A stretch of 18,853 nt of DNA from JAVBNC01 sp031551765 (GTDB lineage Bacteria; Desulfobacterota; Desulfovibrionia; Desulfovibrionales; Desulfovibrionaceae), in the NCBI GenBank assembly GCA_031551765.1, contig JAVBNC010000148.1:1-18853 (forward strand). Reading direction: 5' to 3'. The translations under genes and the position numbers were made by a program. A model generated the notes under the pieces. It did no database searches and was not told where the DNA came from. It saw only the letters and a list, made by a program, of their open reading frames with translations. Position 1 is the first letter of the stretch; each line of letters begins with the position of its first letter. Below are positions 1-6,995 of the stretch, piece by piece.

Positions 1-171
1 ATAAGGAAGGGCAGAATCCCTTTGACCCTGCAGCAGGGGTATATCCAAGGTACTCAATCCCCCGGAAGGTACGCAACCTTCCGGGGGTCAGCAATAGTGA
101 TGTCTCCCTTAATCGCTGGTCCAAGGCGGAGCCCTGCTCTCGTTCAAAATGGCTTCGACAGCTATTTCCGG
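1..171. other. Unassigned edge region downstream of the rhomboid gene
   Basis: No gene could be supported here. Plus-strand frames 1 and 3 stay open but run on into the antisense of the rhomboid gene, so they do not look like real coding ends. Frame 2 has a TAA at bases 2-4, which could be the last codon of a gene lying outside the window. The only clear structure is the hairpin at 59-87, listed separately. A small CCCTG/CAGGG inverted repeat (26-38) is also present but unremarkable. Confidence 0.4.
59..87. terminator. Perfect 12-bp hairpin, possible factor-assisted or bidirectional terminator
   Basis: Arms at 59-70 (CCCCCGGAAGGT) and 76-87 are exact reverse complements around a 5-base loop. 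It lies about 85 bases beyond the rhomboid stop codon, at the 3' end of the four-gene minus-strand operon, so a terminator or 3'-end stabilising role is likely. Neither strand has a T-tract next to the stem, so it is not a standard intrinsic terminator. It could equally be part of a transcribed element beyond the window edge. Confidence 0.4.
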
Positions 172-1329
172 CTAACCCAGCGCATAGCGCCAGCACAGGA
201 GCAGCAGCCCCAGGGCCAGGCCGCCCGCAGCCCCTTGAACCAGCGCGTTGGCGCGTCCCTTTTGCAGGAACAGGGCCGGGACGGCGGCGGCTGTTGCCAG
301 GCCCAGGACTATGCCGCAGAGCAGCCCGGCGCTGTGGGCCAGGTAGTCCACGCCCGGCGCTTCGCTGCCGCCCAGCATGGCTAAAAGGGCTATGCCCGCG
401 CCCAGGGGCATCAGGCCCTGGAACAGCGCGTTGCGCAGGGCTGAAGGCGCGAGACGTTCTTCTTCCCGGCGCAGGGCCGCCCCGGCGCGGTGGTGGCGCA
501 GGGCGTACACGGCGGAAAAGGCGCTGAGCAGGCCGATAATGGCGAACAGAGCCGTGGAAAAGCCCTGGCTCATGTATGCCGGGGGGCGCAGGTATGCGGT
601 AAGCAGATTCCCGTAGGCCCCGGCCAGCAGGGCCAGCAGAATGCCCAGCCCCGCGCCGCTGCGGCGGAACAGCGGAATGCCGAACACCGCGCTGGCGGCC
701 AGGTTTCCCGCCAGGTGCGCGCTGTCCGCGTGCATGGTCAGGGCGGTGACGCAGCGCCACCATTCCCCGGCGTGCGCAACTCTGTAAGCGTCCAGCCCGG
801 CCAGGGGCAGCCAGTCCTGGGGCTTGGCGGGCAGCCCCAGCGCTTCCCCCCACCCGTTCCAGCGCAGCGCGTGCCAAAGCGCCAGGCAGCAGAGCATGAG
901 CAGGGTGGGGAGCATATTGTCGCGCAGAGGGGGCGGCGGCAGGGGGACTTCAGGCTTTTCGCGCTCAAAGGCCAGGATTTCGCGCAGGGCAGCGTATTCC
1001 GCCACGGGCGGGACGTACAGCCCCTGGCGGCCGCCCTGGTCCGGCATGCTGTGGGGAATGCCCTTGGCCAGCAGCACCAGACGCCAGTAATACTGGCGCT
1101 GGAACAGCGGGACGGTTCCGGCGGGCGCGTCGAAATTCGCGGCCAGGAGAGCCGGGGCGATATTGCGCCAAAAGGGCGGCGCCTTGGGCCGCCGCACCAG
1201 GCGGGGCCTGCCCGCGAATAGAGGTGGTGGGGCGCTCTCCGACGGGGCGCGGCGTTTCACGGGGCGGAACAGCGGCCCTTTGCGGCGCCGCGCCGCCGTG
1301 CGCGCGGAAGTGTCCGTGTCCCGCTCCAT
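172..1329 (-). CDS. Rhomboid-family intramembrane serine protease
   Basis: A 385-residue membrane protein that probably cleaves transmembrane substrates within the bilayer. The rhomboid hallmarks are visible: H200-x4-H205-x3-N209 in an early helix, the catalytic serine S258 in a G-F-S-T-A (GxSxA) motif, and the partner histidine H332 in an A-H-S-A-G-x3-G-like helix. At least six hydrophobic segments lie between about residues 138 and 383. Residues 1-55 are strongly basic and probably cytoplasmic. Residues 56-130 form an extra soluble N-terminal stretch not found in the minimal rhomboid core. The start lies 9 bases after the FxsA stop, so the two are probably translated from one mRNA as the last genes of the operon. 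The family call is firm because both catalytic residues are kept; the substrate is unknown. Confidence 0.85.
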   Translation of the reverse strand: MERDTDTSARTAARRRKGPLFRPVKRRAPSESAPPPLFAGRPRLVRRPKAPPFWRNIAPALLAANFDAPAGTVPLFQRQYYWRLVLLAKGIPHSMPDQGGRQGLYVPPVAEYAALREILAFEREKPEVPLPPPPLRDNMLPTLLMLCCLALWHALRWNGWGEALGLPAKPQDWLPLAGLDAYRVAHAGEWWRCVTALTMHADSAHLAGNLAASAVFGIPLFRRSGAGLGILLALLAGAYGNLLTAYLRPPAYMSQGFSTALFAIIGLLSAFSAVYALRHHRAGAALRREEERLAPSALRNALFQGLMPLGAGIALLAMLGGSEAPGVDYLAHSAGLLCGIVLGLATAAAVPALFLQKGRANALVQGAAGGLALGLLLLCWRYALG

Positions 1330-1338
1330 GCCGCGCGG

Positions 1339-1875
1339 TTACTCTTTCTTGTCCTGTTTCGTCACATCCTTGGCGTCGCAGTCGATGATGACGGAACCTT
1401 TGGATTGAGGGTCCTGCGGTCCGGGTTCGCGCCAGGATTCGTCGCTGCTGTCCCGCCAGACCATGCGGCCCTGCTCGTCCATGTAGCCGGTCTGGGTGTG
1501 CACGGTGGCGCCGCCCCGGCCGTCGCCCATGCGGGAAAGCAGCAGGGCCAGCAGCCAGCGCCGCACGGCGGGCAGAAGCAGCAGCACGGCGATAAAGTCT
1601 GAGACAAAGCCGGGGAACATGAACAGAAAGGCGGCGGCCGTCAGGCACAGGCCGTTGATGAGCGGGTTTTCCGGCAGCACGCCCTGCATCAGGTCCTGGC
1701 GCATTTTCATGCTCATGCTCAGGCCGTAGACGCGGAGCAGCAGCATGCCGGCCGCGCAGGAAAGCAGCAGCAGGCCCATGGTGGCCAGCACCCCGACGTG
1801 CGAGGCCACCATGACCAGCACGTACAGTTCAAGAACGAAAAAGCCGGGAATTATCCAAACGATCATGCGGGGCAT
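1339..1875 (-). CDS. fxsA: FxsA-family inner membrane protein
   Basis: A 178-residue protein with hydrophobic segments near residues 4-24, 27-47 and 72-103, followed by a hydrophilic, charged tail of about 65 residues. The segment FPGFVSDFIAVLLLLPAVRR (about 87-106) is the characteristic FxsA region. E. coli FxsA (YjeG) is known for suppressing F-exclusion of phage T7; the normal cellular role is poorly understood. The start is set by a clean AAGGAG five bases upstream of the first ATG; a second ATG three codons later lacks this spacing. It starts 26 bases after the ArnT-like gene ends and sits 9 bases before the rhomboid start, which fits an operon. Confidence 0.85.
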   Translation of the reverse strand: MPRMIVWIIPGFFVLELYVLVMVASHVGVLATMGLLLLSCAAGMLLLRVYGLSMSMKMRQDLMQGVLPENPLINGLCLTAAAFLFMFPGFVSDFIAVLLLLPAVRRWLLALLLSRMGDGRGGATVHTQTGYMDEQGRMVWRDSSDESWREPGPQDPQSKGSVIIDCDAKDVTKQDKKE

Positions 1876-1901
1876 GAAAACTCCTTAAAAACTGGAACCT
1901 T

Positions 1902-4628
1902 TTACCCTCCGGAGGCCGGGGCCGCCGGGGCGTTTACAGGAGGCGCCTGGGGAGCGGGCGCGGCCGGGGCGGACGGGACGGGCTGCGGTGCCGGTGCCGA
2001 CTGCGGCGCGGGCGCAACGGGATTTTGTTCGGCCGGGGCCGGAGCCGAAGGTGACGCGGCGGGCGGAGCGGCCTGGGGCGCGGGTTGTGATGCAGGCTGC
2101 GTTACGGGCTGCGTGGCATTAGCCGGGGAAGGCGCTCGCTCCGTTTGAGGTTTCTCCCGCGGCGCGACGGCCGGAGTAGCGGGCCGGGCCGCTTCAGGCG
2201 CCGCCTTGGGCGTCGGCGCGGGCGCGGCGTTTTGCGGAGCCGGGCTGGTGGCGTTGGCAGCGGGCGCGGCCGGGGCTTTGGACTCGGGCTTGGGCGCGTC
2301 CGTGGGGGCGGGCGTGGGCTTTTGCGGGGCCTGGCTTGGGGCGGGAGCGGCCTTGGCCGGGGCCGCCGCTCCTGCGGGCGCGGGTTTGGCTATGAGCACA
2401 TAGGTGCGCTCCGCAATGATCTGGCGCTGCACTTCCGCGAAGCCCTCCGGCTTGTCCTTCAGCTTGTCCCAGGCGTTGGCCCGCATGGCCACGGCCGCCT
2501 TGGGCAGGGGCTTGACGGCCTGCAGCACGGCGCTCCACTCCTTGATGCGCGGCACGTCGCCCGCGTAGTAGGAGTAAGTCCCCGCGTACACGTCGCTGGA
2601 GAACACCTTGTAGCCCTGCGCTTTGAGTTCCTTGATTTTTTCCGCCTGGGCCTTGGGGCTCATGAACACGTCCAGGGAAGGCGCGCTGATGGACCAGGCG
2701 GGATACGCGAACAGCGCGCTGAACAGGGCCAGCAGAAGCAGGGAGCCTTCCGGCCGCCTGGCGTCAGGCAGAAAGCCCAGGCCGCAGGCCGCCACCAGGC
2801 AGATGCCGCCCAGGATAAAGGTGCCCGCCGGGATCACCGGCAGGGCGGCGGTCATGCCGCGCGGCAGCAGGGGCAGCAGAATGAGCGCCACAGCCATGAT
2901 CAGCAGCAGCAGGGCCAGGGTGTACTGCAGGGCCTTGGACCTGCCCGGCGAAAGGCGGAGCAGCGCGCGGGCCGCCGGAATGGCCAGGGGCGGGAAGAGC
3001 GGCAGAAGATAAATGGGCAGTTTGATGCTGACCACGGAAAGCAGGGCGAACCCCGTGAGCAGCGCGGCCCAGAGATAGGCCAGCCCGGCCAGTTCCGGGG
3101 TGCGGGAAGCGCTGACGGCGGCCCTGCTTTGCTTACCAAACAGGCTCTGCCAGGGCAGAAAGAGCAGCAGCAGGGACCAGGGCAGGAAAATGGCCGGGAA
3201 AGCCATGAAATAGTAGTACCAGGGCTGGCCGTGGTGCCAGGTGTCCACGGCCCGGGCCACGATCTGCTGGCCCACGATGTTGTCGATGAACGAGTCGCCC
3301 GCCGTCATCCAGGCGGCGCCCAGCCAGGCGGCGGGTAAGGCCAGGCCGATGAGGAGCCCCAGGAAGGTGTCCGCCCGGAACAGACGGCCGGGCCTGCCCT
3401 GCCAGAGCACGAAACCTATGCCCGCCAGCAGCGGGAAAGCCAGGCCCAGCGGCCCCTTGACCAGGGTGGCGACCCCGGCCAGGGCAAAACCCAGGACCAT
3501 CAGGCCGGAGGCGCGTTCCCGCATCCAGGCGTGGAACAGGAACACGTGGCTCAGGGTGATGCAGGCCGCGAACAACAGGTCCATGCGCGAATAGTGCAGC
3601 AGCCCGGAAAAGAAAAAGCCGCTGAGCAGGATAAGCCCCGCGCCCAGGGCGGTTTTTCCGTCCACCCGGGCGACCAGCCGGGCCAGGGCGTGGGAGGCGA
3701 GCAGCAGCAGCAGCCCGGAAACGGCCGTGCCGATGAAAAAAAGCTGCGGTTCCGGCGCCTTGCCTATGACCAGTTGCATAACCATCTGAATCAGGGCCAG
3801 AAACCAGAAATACAGGGGCGGCTTGTCCGGATAGGCTTCGCCGTTCATGTGCAGCACCAGCCAGTGGCCGTCGCGCACCATGCTCTGGAAGGCGTTGGCG
3901 TGGCGCACCTCGTCGGAATACCACAGCGCCCGCGCATCCAGGGTGAACAGCACCTGGGCGGCCAGCACCAGCAGGATAATCAGCAGCGGGGCGTAGCCCA
4001 GCGCGGCGTACAGCCGGGAGAGCAGCGTGGGTGGCACGGGCGTAAAGGACCCGTCCGGGCCGCGCTGCATGGGCTGCGCCGCAAGCAGAGGCCCGAGCGA
4101 CTTGCCGTTGAACGGCCCCGGCGTCACCGGGCGGGTCGGTTTTTCTTCCTTGGGGGCCGCTTTGCTCTTTTTCCCTTTTTCGTCGGGAGCGGCGGTTTCG
4201 GCGGCGTCCGGAGTTTCCTGCGGGCCGGAGTCGGGGGCGGACGTTCCGGGCGTGGTATCCCCCGGCCTGGGCATTTCCGTGGCAAAGGGGTAGCCGCCTT
4301 CGGCGGGCGCGGTTTCAGCGGGCTTCGGCGCGGAACGCAGGGCGTCCCAGGCCTGGCCGCGCGGTTCCGCCCGCCGGCCTGGCTCCGCTTGTTGCCGCGG
4401 TTCCGTCTGAGGCGCAAAGGGCCGTTCCCGGGGAGCGGGCACGTCCGCCGGAATGCGCGGGCCGAAAGAAGCCTGAGCGGCGGATTGGGAAGAAGCAGCG
4501 GCTGCGTCCGGGCCGAGCAGGGGCGCGTTGGGCGGCGGGGCCGGGCGGGTTTGACCGTCGTCCGAATAATTGCAACTGCCAGCGCCAGAGTGGTCGGAAG
4601 GGCGGCCTGAGGGGGCATGTTCGCTCAT
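1902..4628 (-). CDS. ArnT-like GT-C (GT39/PMT-type) glycosyltransferase with long disordered tails
   Basis: A 908-residue polytopic enzyme of the ArnT/PMT superfamily, which moves a sugar from a polyprenyl-phosphate donor to an acceptor such as lipid A or protein on the periplasmic side. The family's first-loop signature is clear: W-Y-S-D239-E240-V-R, then GHWLVLHMNGEAYPDKPPLY (255-274). KGPLGLAFP follows at 391-399. About twelve to thirteen transmembrane helices lie between 205 and 648, then a soluble periplasmic domain (650-748). Family members are usually about 500-580 residues. The excess is a Pro/Ala/Glu-rich N-terminus (1-200) and a Pro/Ala-rich C-terminal tail (749-908). The start is supported by AGGAG six bases before the ATG. 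The gene is 57 bases after the PAP2 gene, which fits polyprenyl-phosphate chemistry. Donor and acceptor are not determinable; calling it true ArnT (L-Ara4N) would go too far. Confidence 0.85.
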   Translation of the reverse strand: MSEHAPSGRPSDHSGAGSCNYSDDGQTRPAPPPNAPLLGPDAAAASSQSAAQASFGPRIPADVPAPRERPFAPQTEPRQQAEPGRRAEPRGQAWDALRSAPKPAETAPAEGGYPFATEMPRPGDTTPGTSAPDSGPQETPDAAETAAPDEKGKKSKAAPKEEKPTRPVTPGPFNGKSLGPLLAAQPMQRGPDGSFTPVPPTLLSRLYAALGYAPLLIILLVLAAQVLFTLDARALWYSDEVRHANAFQSMVRDGHWLVLHMNGEAYPDKPPLYFWFLALIQMVMQLVIGKAPEPQLFFIGTAVSGLLLLLASHALARLVARVDGKTALGAGLILLSGFFFSGLLHYSRMDLLFAACITLSHVFLFHAWMRERASGLMVLGFALAGVATLVKGPLGLAFPLLAGIGFVLWQGRPGRLFRADTFLGLLIGLALPAAWLGAAWMTAGDSFIDNIVGQQIVARAVDTWHHGQPWYYYFMAFPAIFLPWSLLLLFLPWQSLFGKQSRAAVSASRTPELAGLAYLWAALLTGFALLSVVSIKLPIYLLPLFPPLAIPAARALLRLSPGRSKALQYTLALLLLIMAVALILLPLLPRGMTAALPVIPAGTFILGGICLVAACGLGFLPDARRPEGSLLLLALFSALFAYPAWSISAPSLDVFMSPKAQAEKIKELKAQGYKVFSSDVYAGTYSYYAGDVPRIKEWSAVLQAVKPLPKAAVAMRANAWDKLKDKPEGFAEVQRQIIAERTYVLIAKPAPAGAAAPAKAAPAPSQAPQKPTPAPTDAPKPESKAPAAPAANATSPAPQNAAPAPTPKAAPEAARPATPAVAPREKPQTERAPSPANATQPVTQPASQPAPQAAPPAASPSAPAPAEQNPVAPAPQSAPAPQPVPSAPAAPAPQAPPVNAPAAPASGG

Positions 4629-4685
4629 TTGAGGCTCCTGTGAACGGAAAAAAGGGGGCAGACCGGCTTTACTGCCGGATTCGCG

Positions 4686-5363
4686 CTACACGCCGCGCCA
4701 GGGGGGCGTTTTCCAGGCTTTGCCGCGCCGCCGCCACCAGTACAGGGGCCAGTGGCTGAAGCGCCAGGCAAGGTAGCCCGCCAGGCTCCCTGTTACCAGG
4801 CCCCCCAGCAGGTCCGTGGGGTGGTGTTCGCTGAGGTAGACGCGGGAAAATCCTATCGCTGCCGTCATTATACCCAGAAACAGAGACAGGGCAAAGTGCC
4901 TGTACCGTTGCGCGAGCGGCAGGCTGGAACCCATGGCTTCCGAGGTGTGGCCGGAAGGGAAGGAATGGTGCGCGTGGTCAAAGGTAAAGGGCGTGAAGGG
5001 TTCCGGGAACAAGGGCCGGGGCCTGCCGATGCTTATTTTCAGGACACGCACCAGCAGGAAAGAAACCAGCACCTGCCCCAGAAGCCAGGCCAGCACGAAA
5101 CGGGTGTTTTCCGGCTTTTGGAATTTGACCCCTTTCCAGAGAATATAGAGGTACACCGGGTAAAACAGCGGGCAGCCCAGATAGGTGAACACCACGACCC
5201 CAAAAGTGACCCGCGGGTGCGCGAGCCGGTACGCGGTGAAAAAGGTGCGGATCTCCGTTTCCGAGCCCAGGAAAAGCCACAGGCCGGCCAGTAGAGCGAG
5301 CAGGGGCGCGAGACAGAGCAAATGTTGGCCAAAGGGGTAGGGGGTACGTCGCATCAGGCACAT
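4686..5363 (-). CDS. PAP2-family membrane phosphatase
   Basis: A 225-residue type 2 phosphatidic acid phosphatase with the complete three-part active site: K109-x6-R116-P117, P136-S-G-H139, and S173-R174-x5-H180-x3-D184. Hydrophobic segments near 14-33, 53-75, 87-108, 157-172 and 186-200 place it in the inner membrane. Relatives dephosphorylate undecaprenyl pyrophosphate, phosphatidylglycerophosphate or lipid A. With an ArnT-like enzyme next in the operon, an undecaprenyl-carrier or lipid A role is a reasonable inference. The reading frame stays open upstream to a TTG at 5525, but those 54 residues look non-coding and would overlap the divergent MATE start. I chose ATG 5363; ATG 5354 is as likely, because neither has a clear ribosome binding site. 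Confidence 0.8.
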   Translation of the reverse strand: MCLMRRTPYPFGQHLLCLAPLLALLAGLWLFLGSETEIRTFFTAYRLAHPRVTFGVVVFTYLGCPLFYPVYLYILWKGVKFQKPENTRFVLAWLLGQVLVSFLLVRVLKISIGRPRPLFPEPFTPFTFDHAHHSFPSGHTSEAMGSSLPLAQRYRHFALSLFLGIMTAAIGFSRVYLSEHHPTDLLGGLVTGSLAGYLAWRFSHWPLYWWRRRGKAWKTPPWRGV

Positions 5364-5429
5364 ATATCTATTTGGGACGGGCTTGAAAAGGGAAAGCAGC
5401 GTATTCCTTCTCTTCACCGCGCTTTGCGC

Positions 5430-5458
5430 TTGCCCGGAAAGGAATGCGTGCGTACTAT
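5430..5458 (+). promoter_or_regulatory. Candidate sigma70-type promoter for the MATE gene
   Basis: TTGCCC (5430-5435) is followed after exactly 17 bases by TACTAT (5453-5458). This lies in the divergent gap between the PAP2 and MATE genes and would start transcription near 5465, about 40 bases before the MATE start codon. Both hexamers are imperfect. Confidence 0.35.
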
Positions 5459-5469
5459 GCCGGATGACA

Positions 5470-5490
5470 GGGAGCGGCGGCTCCCTTTTT
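5470..5490 (+). terminator. Terminator-like hairpin in the MATE leader (possible attenuator)
   Basis: GGGAGC (5470-5475) pairs with GCTCCC (5480-5485) around a GGCG loop, followed at once by TTTTT (5486-5490). This is the arrangement of a short intrinsic terminator reading in the plus direction. No plus-strand gene lies upstream that would need terminating. The hairpin is 15 bases before the chosen MATE start, so premature termination control is possible. The reverse strand has no T-tract. Confidence 0.5.
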
Positions 5491-5505
5491 CTTGGGTACG
5501 GAACC

Positions 5506-6939
5506 ATGGAATTACGGACGGACAACCATATAAGCGCGCCAATGCCGCGCCAGACGCTGCGGCAAAAGCTGGCGGCACAATGGAACGCGCCCCAGGGCTA
5601 CCGCGAGGTGCTGCGGGTGGGCCTGCCGCTGGTGGCCAGCATGGCTTCCACCACGGTGATGCAGTTCACGGACCGGCTTTTTCTCAGCCACTATTCCGTG
5701 ACCTCCATTGCCGCGGCCCTGCCTTCCGGCGTCACGGCCGCCACCATGCAGTTGGCCTTTCTGGGGGTGTGCAGCTACGTTTCGGTGTTCATCGCGCAGT
5801 ATATCGGGGCCAAGTCCAGCGATCGCGTGGGCGCGGCCCTGTGGCAAGGCATCTGGGTGGCCCTGGCTGGCGGGCTTTTGCTGTTGCTGCCCATTTTTGC
5901 GGCGGAACGCTTTTTCGCCTGGGTCGGGCACGGCCCGGCGGTGGAAGAGCAGGAAGCCGTCTATTTCAGCATTCTCATGGCCGGGTCCGTGTTTTTTCTG
6001 CTGAGTTCGGTGGTCAGCGGCTTTTTCATCGGCAGAGGATACACTCGACCTGTGTTTCTGGCCAACGCGGCGGGCGCGATGGTCAATATCCCCCTGGACT
6101 ACGCGCTGATTTTCGGGGCGTTCGGCTTCCCGGAAATGGGCATCGCGGGCGCGGCCCTGGCCACGGCGCTGGGTTGGGTGCTGAGCTTTGTGATTCTTGC
6201 CTGCCTGGTGTTCACCCGCAAGAACGACGAGCGCTACGCCGTGCGCCGTTCCTGGCGCCTGGAAAAAGAGCTCTGCCTGCGGCTGTTGTGTTACGGCGTG
6301 CCCAGCGGGGCCAACTTTTTCATGGAAGTGTTCGGCTTCACCTGGTTCATGCTGGAGATAGGGCGGCTGGGTGAAGTGCCTCTGGCCGCAAGCACCATTG
6401 CCTTTTCCATCAACTCCTTATTGTTCATGCCCATGCTGGGGTTGAACAGCGCGGTGGCCACCCTGGTGGGCCAGGCCATGGGCCGCCGCCAGCCCGTGGA
6501 AGCGGAGCGCATTACCCAGAACGCGCTGCGTCTCTCCCTGGCCTACATGGTGCCGTTGGCGCTCTGCCTGGTGCTGTTCGGCGGGCCGCTCATGGACCTG
6601 TTCCGCCCGGCCGCGGACACGGCCGCTTTCGGCCCGGTGCGGGCCATGGGCATTGTGCTGTTGTACTACGTGGCCCTGTATTCGGTGGTGGATTCGTACA
6701 ACATCATTTACCTGGGCGCGCTCAAGGGCGCGGGCGACACCATGTTCATCATGGTCATTCTCTGCTGCGCGGCCGTGTTGGGGCTGATTCTGCCCATCGT
6801 GGCCCTGCGCTGGTTCGGGCTGGCCACTCTGCATTCCTTGTGGGTGGTGCTGACGGTCTACATCTTCGTGCTGGGCTTCTGCGCCTGGCTGCGCTTCTGG
6901 CGGCGGTGCTGGCATTCCATACGCATTATCGAGCTGTGA
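5506..6939 (+). CDS. MATE-family multidrug/toxin efflux transporter
   Basis: A 477-residue protein with about twelve transmembrane helices, close to the usual 440-480 residues of NorM/DinF-type cation-coupled exporters. The N-terminal half shows the family pattern G-L-P-L-V-A-S-M-A-S ... F-T-D-R-L-F-L-S-H. The segment from VNIPLDYALIFGAFGFPEMG through GIAGAALATALG is the most diagnostic part. The repeat-like second half begins near LCYGVPSGANFFMEVFGF. Substrate is not predictable. The frame is open back to 5383, but an upstream start would place the hairpin at 5470-5490 and the candidate promoter inside the gene. ATG 5506 has only a weak purine-rich site (GGGTACGGA), and ATG 5542 is an alternative. 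It is divergent from the PAP2 gene and ends at a strong shared terminator. Confidence 0.88.
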   Translation: MELRTDNHISAPMPRQTLRQKLAAQWNAPQGYREVLRVGLPLVASMASTTVMQFTDRLFLSHYSVTSIAAALPSGVTAATMQLAFLGVCSYVSVFIAQYIGAKSSDRVGAALWQGIWVALAGGLLLLLPIFAAERFFAWVGHGPAVEEQEAVYFSILMAGSVFFLLSSVVSGFFIGRGYTRPVFLANAAGAMVNIPLDYALIFGAFGFPEMGIAGAALATALGWVLSFVILACLVFTRKNDERYAVRRSWRLEKELCLRLLCYGVPSGANFFMEVFGFTWFMLEIGRLGEVPLAASTIAFSINSLLFMPMLGLNSAVATLVGQAMGRRQPVEAERITQNALRLSLAYMVPLALCLVLFGGPLMDLFRPAADTAAFGPVRAMGIVLLYYVALYSVVDSYNIIYLGALKGAGDTMFIMVILCCAAVLGLILPIVALRWFGLATLHSLWVVLTVYIFVLGFCAWLRFWRRCWHSIRIIEL

Positions 6940-6946
6940 CGAAAAT

Positions 6947-6971
6947 GGGGAGGCGAAAGCCTCCCCTTTTT
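6947..6971. terminator. Bidirectional intrinsic terminator between convergent MATE and PrpD-family genes
   Basis: GGGGAGGC (6947-6954) pairs perfectly with GCCTCCCC (6959-6966) across a GAAA tetraloop. TTTTT (6967-6971) follows on the plus strand, and GAAAAT precedes the stem, giving a shorter T-rich run on the minus strand. It lies 7 bases after the MATE stop and 24 bases beyond the stop of the facing gene. Confidence 0.88.
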
Positions 6972-6995
6972 CGTACGCACGCGGCACTCCGCCCC

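Noticed and set aside
490..1221. A 243-codon plus-strand frame opposite the rhomboid gene.
   Set aside because: Gln/Gly/Arg-rich shadow; the minus strand has catalytic motifs and operon spacing.
2145..4610. Long plus-strand open frames of 397 and 359 codons (2145-3338 and 3531-4610).
   Set aside because: They are antisense to the ArnT-like gene, are Gly/Arg/Gln-rich with no domain, and arise from GC-rich codon positions of the Pro/Ala-rich real gene.
5364..5525. Longer N-termini for both the PAP2 gene (TTG 5525) and the MATE gene (5383).
   Set aside because: The two extensions would overlap each other by about 140 bases, do not resemble family N-termini and cover a promoter candidate and a hairpin.
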